In this document: positions 58,731-61,374 of the stretch, one piece after another
Layout: every line of letters starts with the position of its first letter
Numbering within the stretch: the stretch's first letter is position 1
NCBI GenBank assembly: GCA_900543915.1
Contig: UQTB01000009.1
Span: forward strand, 1-61,374
Length of the DNA: 61,374 nucleotides
DNA from: an uncultured Eubacteriales bacterium
GTDB taxonomy: Bacteria > Bacillota > Clostridia > Christensenellales > Borkfalkiaceae
Reading direction: 5' to 3'
Made by a program: the position numbers and the translations under genes
Notes under the pieces: model-generated
The model's input: only the letters and a program-made list of their open reading frames with translations
Told to the model about the DNA's origin: nothing
Databases searched by the model: none

Positions 58731-60842
58731 ATGAAAAAAAGAGAATTGGGTCTGTGGACGCCTCTGATCGGGTTCGACGTGGAAAAGCCGGATCGCGGCG
58801 CCGCCGAATATCTGGAGAACGTCGGGGAAAAGCCGGACAGCATCGGTTTGTTCGTCTACAATGCCGATATCATCAACTATCACGAAGAGGGAATGCCGCG
58901 GGAAAAGAAGTTCCCGCCCGATTACTGCAACTATTACGGCAGCCCGCAGAATGATCTCCGCAAGCGCCAGGACTGGACGAATTACGACCTGCGCGCCCTC
59001 TGCCATGCGCTGAAACGGCACGGCGTAAAGACGTATGTGAGCGTGATGGGGAATCACCTTTCGCCCGAGCGGGATGATGACTTTACCCCGCAGATCGGCA
59101 TGTTCGGCTATCCCGTCAAGCAGGATTTCGTCATGGAGCACCGCGAGCTGGCGATCGAAAGCACCAAGGAGCGCGGCTATATCCACCTGTTGAAGCGCTT
59201 TCGGGACGGCTCTTCGTTCGGGGATTATTTCATCCGCAAGGCGCTCGCCTGCGTCACCGATTACGGCATGGACGGGCTGCATCTGGCGGACGCCATCTTT
59301 CCGCACAGCATACAGGTGCAGCACGGCGACTTTTCGGACGATCTCTTCGGCCGCTTCGTCGCGCACGCGAAGATCGAGCCCCCCGCTGAACTCTCTCTTT
59401 CCCTGCGGGACCCCGCGAGCCCGGGCGTGGCGGCGCGCGCGGAATACGTATGGAACCGTCATCGGGCGGCGTATCTCGACTTTTTGGCGGGGGAGTGGGA
59501 AGCGTTTTTTACAAAATTGTGCGGCGCCTTTCACGCGCACGGCAAAGAGGTCATGGTCAACAACGCCTGGACGATGGCGCCCTTTGAATCCTACTATCGC
59601 TTTGCGGTGGATTACCGCGCGCTGGAGCGCGCAGGCGTGGATAAAATCTGCGTGGAGGATCAGGCGACCATTCTCTATCTGAGCGAACCGGGCAGCCGCT
59701 ACCGCATCGACGAACTGATGGCGGTGCCCTATCTGATCCGGGCGTACGCGCCCGGGCTGAAAACGCTCGCCATCAACTATGCCAAGGATTCGACGGAGGA
59801 GGGCTCCATCATCAATCACTGCCCGATGGCGAACGAACGGGAAATCTACGCGCTCACTTCTCCGCTTTATATTTCCGAACAAGGCGCGGAACGCGCGGTA
59901 GAGGGCTTCTTCGTGTGCCTGGCGGATTCCGTCTCCGAAGCGGAATGGAGCTGGCTGAACAAGCGCTACGAGATCGCTTTCCGCCATACCGCAAAGCGCA
60001 CGCTCTCCGCGACGCTGGTCTTTTCGGACGGCATGGTGCGGGAATTTCTGCCCGAATATATGAAAACGCGGCGTTATTCCGCCCACAAGATCGTCGCCGA
60101 TCTCTCGTCGCACGGCGGAAAAATGGGCGCCGTCGTGCGGGCTGAAAATCTGGATTATGCGGACGGCCTGATCTTCGTCCCCAACATCGACGTGCTGAAC
60201 GAAGCCGAGCTGGAGAAGGTGAAGCGCTATCCGGGCGGAATCGTCTACACCTCCGTCGCCTCCAAGAAGCCGCATTTTCGGAAGGAGGATCTCTATTTTG
60301 AGGATCCCTTTGAGGAAAACCCCGATTACAGAATGTGCGTGGGCGGCGTCAATCTCGGCGATTTCGACCGGTCTGAAATCCTCGCGATTCTATCGGCGGC
60401 GGAACCGCCCGCCCGCCGGCTGGGCGCAAGCGACAGCGTGCCGGACAGCGAATACTGGATGCAGGACCTCGTCTACCGCCCTGTGTCCGAGGGCGTTTTA
60501 AAGGCGGCGGCACGCCTCCTGTTTCTCTGTTCTCAGGATATCATCCGGGTGGAAGCGGGGACCCTCGTCACGCTGTACGAGCTGGAAAACGGGATGATCC
60601 GCCTGGTCTCCGAAAACGATATGATGAATCACTACAAGATGTTCCGCGTGTATGTCAGGGGAAAAAAGATCAAAAAGATCGTCAACGGCAGCGACTTTCC
60701 CGTTCAGCCCTTAAAGCTGGTGATGAAGGGAGACGCCGTCCGCTCGAACATCGGAGGGGAAGAACAGCTCAAAGAGGCCGTCGGCTTCGTCGTCAAACTG
60801 CCGCCGGGCGGCTGTTCGTTCGTCGACCTGGAGCTGAAATGA
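58731..60842 (+). CDS. Unrecognised cytoplasmic TIM-barrel-like enzyme of the glycan operon
   Basis: 703 residues, GAAGAAAG upstream. No signal peptide. The first ~420 residues look like a (beta/alpha)8 glycosidase-like barrel: IGLFVYNADI, VKTYVSVMGNHLSPE, GMDGLHLADAIFPHS with D-G-L-H-L-A-D, and KEVMVNNAWTMA. D and E residues at strand ends fit a glycoside hydrolase, and a beta-rich C-terminal half follows. I recognise no family. Operon neighbours are a DUF4838 protein and a SASA esterase, so a hydrolase for the same imported oligosaccharide is likely. Confidence 0.75.
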   Translation: MKKRELGLWTPLIGFDVEKPDRGAAEYLENVGEKPDSIGLFVYNADIINYHEEGMPREKKFPPDYCNYYGSPQNDLRKRQDWTNYDLRALCHALKRHGVKTYVSVMGNHLSPERDDDFTPQIGMFGYPVKQDFVMEHRELAIESTKERGYIHLLKRFRDGSSFGDYFIRKALACVTDYGMDGLHLADAIFPHSIQVQHGDFSDDLFGRFVAHAKIEPPAELSLSLRDPASPGVAARAEYVWNRHRAAYLDFLAGEWEAFFTKLCGAFHAHGKEVMVNNAWTMAPFESYYRFAVDYRALERAGVDKICVEDQATILYLSEPGSRYRIDELMAVPYLIRAYAPGLKTLAINYAKDSTEEGSIINHCPMANEREIYALTSPLYISEQGAERAVEGFFVCLADSVSEAEWSWLNKRYEIAFRHTAKRTLSATLVFSDGMVREFLPEYMKTRRYSAHKIVADLSSHGGKMGAVVRAENLDYADGLIFVPNIDVLNEAELEKVKRYPGGIVYTSVASKKPHFRKEDLYFEDPFEENPDYRMCVGGVNLGDFDRSEILAILSAAEPPARRLGASDSVPDSEYWMQDLVYRPVSEGVLKAAARLLFLCSQDIIRVEAGTLVTLYELENGMIRLVSENDMMNHYKMFRVYVRGKKIKKIVNGSDFPVQPLKLVMKGDAVRSNIGGEEQLKEAVGFVVKLPPGGCSFVDLELK

Positions 60843-61374
60843 CGAATACATACCTCATCGCAGGGCAGTCCAACGCGCTGGGAATCAGCCCCGTTTCGGA
60901 TTTGGCGCAGCCCTGCGAATATCCCGGCGTTTTTCTCTATCAGGCGTCCAACGTCTCCGTTCCGTTCGGGCATACGATTATCTCCGTGCGCCCGGGGCTC
61001 GGCATAAAAGAAGATAAATTCGGGCTGGAACTCGGCGCCGCGCGCGCCTGCCGCGGGGAGCGGACCTGTCTCATCAAGTACGCCTCGGACGGGACGTCCC
61101 TGTACGACCGCTGGTCGCCCGGCGGCAGGGATTTTCTGGGAATGAAAGAGACGTTTCTCCTTGGCATGGCGGCGTTTCGCGCGGCGGGATTCGACCCCGT
61201 TTTAAAGGGCGCTTTGTGGATGCAGGGAGAAAACGACGCTTCCTTTCCGGCGCAGGCGGCTGCTTACGGGGAAAACCTGAAAAGTTTTATCGGCGCGGTG
61301 CGGGCGTTTGCAGGGGATATCCCGTTCGCGGTGGGGGAAACCAATCCGCACAACGCCGCGCTTCGCTATGTCGG
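60839..61374 (+). CDS. SASA-family esterase (sialate O-acetylesterase like), C-terminus cut by window edge
   Basis: The ATG at 60839 overlaps the previous stop (ATGA); 178 codons before the edge. No signal peptide. SGNH/SASA (PF03629) features: GQSNA with the catalytic serine at S11 near the start, AARACRGER, and GALWMQGENDA (the block III-type Q-G-E-x-D motif) near residue 124. The C-terminal His/Asp are beyond the window. Family members remove acetyl groups from sialic acids or xylan/pectin-type sugars. With GH123-like, DUF4838 and barrel-like enzymes it points to an acetylated glycan, otherwise unproven. Confidence 0.85.
   Translation, partial: MTNTYLIAGQSNALGISPVSDLAQPCEYPGVFLYQASNVSVPFGHTIISVRPGLGIKEDKFGLELGAARACRGERTCLIKYASDGTSLYDRWSPGGRDFLGMKETFLLGMAAFRAAGFDPVLKGALWMQGENDASFPAQAAAYGENLKSFIGAVRAFAGDIPFAVGETNPHNAALRYV

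Noticed and set aside
53597..60275. Long minus-strand frames (746 and 660 codons) over the right-hand operon
   Set aside because: Same GC-skew artefact; overlapping plus-strand genes carry signal peptides, overlapping ATGA starts and domain motifs.
1..61374. CRISPR arrays, tRNA or rRNA genes, phage attachment sites, replication origin
   Set aside because: No regularly spaced repeats, cloverleaf-like genes, integrase or DnaA-box cluster were seen on reading both strands.

Overview
The window looks like a chromosomal segment of an anaerobic, spore-forming Bacillota (Clostridia), plausibly one of the uncultured gut lineages with GC-rich genomes. The reasons are near-consensus sigma-A promoters, strong AGGAGG ribosome sites, Gram-positive lipoprotein signals, an lspA-rluD-pyrR neighbourhood, DivIVA-like and SpoIVA proteins, and binding-protein-dependent sugar uptake with no outer-membrane genes. 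The lineage is an inference. I saw no tRNA, rRNA, CRISPR array or intact insertion sequence.

Layout. At 1-346 a COG2426 membrane protein runs off the left edge. 0.7-17.0 kb is a carbohydrate-use locus: an AraC regulator divergent from two GH78 alpha-L-rhamnosidases, several lipoproteins, a large anchored surface protein, a sugar ABC importer (binding protein, a permease fused to an extracellular beta-propeller, a second permease), a YesL-like DUF624 protein and an alpha/beta-hydrolase lipoprotein. The set suggests import and breakdown of rhamnose-containing plant glycans such as rhamnogalacturonan. 17.0-17.5 kb holds a promoter/31-codon membrane peptide/terminator unit and a structured non-coding stretch. 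17.6-25.9 kb has a second AraC regulator divergent from a 1196-residue surface protein (F5/8C-like and FIVAR-like repeats) and a chimeric gene: a glycosidase-like N-terminus joined in frame to an Rhs/YD-repeat shell and a C-terminal HNH-type toxin, followed by an AT-rich likely immunity gene.

26.2-44.1 kb is mostly housekeeping: a pilin-like beta-helix protein, a MazF/EndoA toxin, nicotinate phosphoribosyltransferase, a coiled-coil protein, lspA, an RluD-type pseudouridine synthase, upp, pyrR, a GH3 glycosidase, a uracil permease with a leader attenuator, DUF523, a small membrane protein, der, plsY, a PlsC-like protein and spoIVA behind a sigma-E-like promoter. A candidate small RNA follows at 44.1 kb.

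44.3-61.4 kb is a second glycan locus. Two GH123-like (DUF4091) lipoproteins, each paired with a related lipoprotein, flank a second binding-protein ABC importer. A repeated lipoprotein, a DUF4838 protein, an unrecognised TIM-barrel-like enzyme and a SASA-family esterase cut by the right edge follow. Neither importer has an ATPase gene here, so a shared MsmX-type ATPase elsewhere is likely. GH123 chemistry would suggest GalNAc-bearing glycans, but the substrate cannot be settled from sequence.
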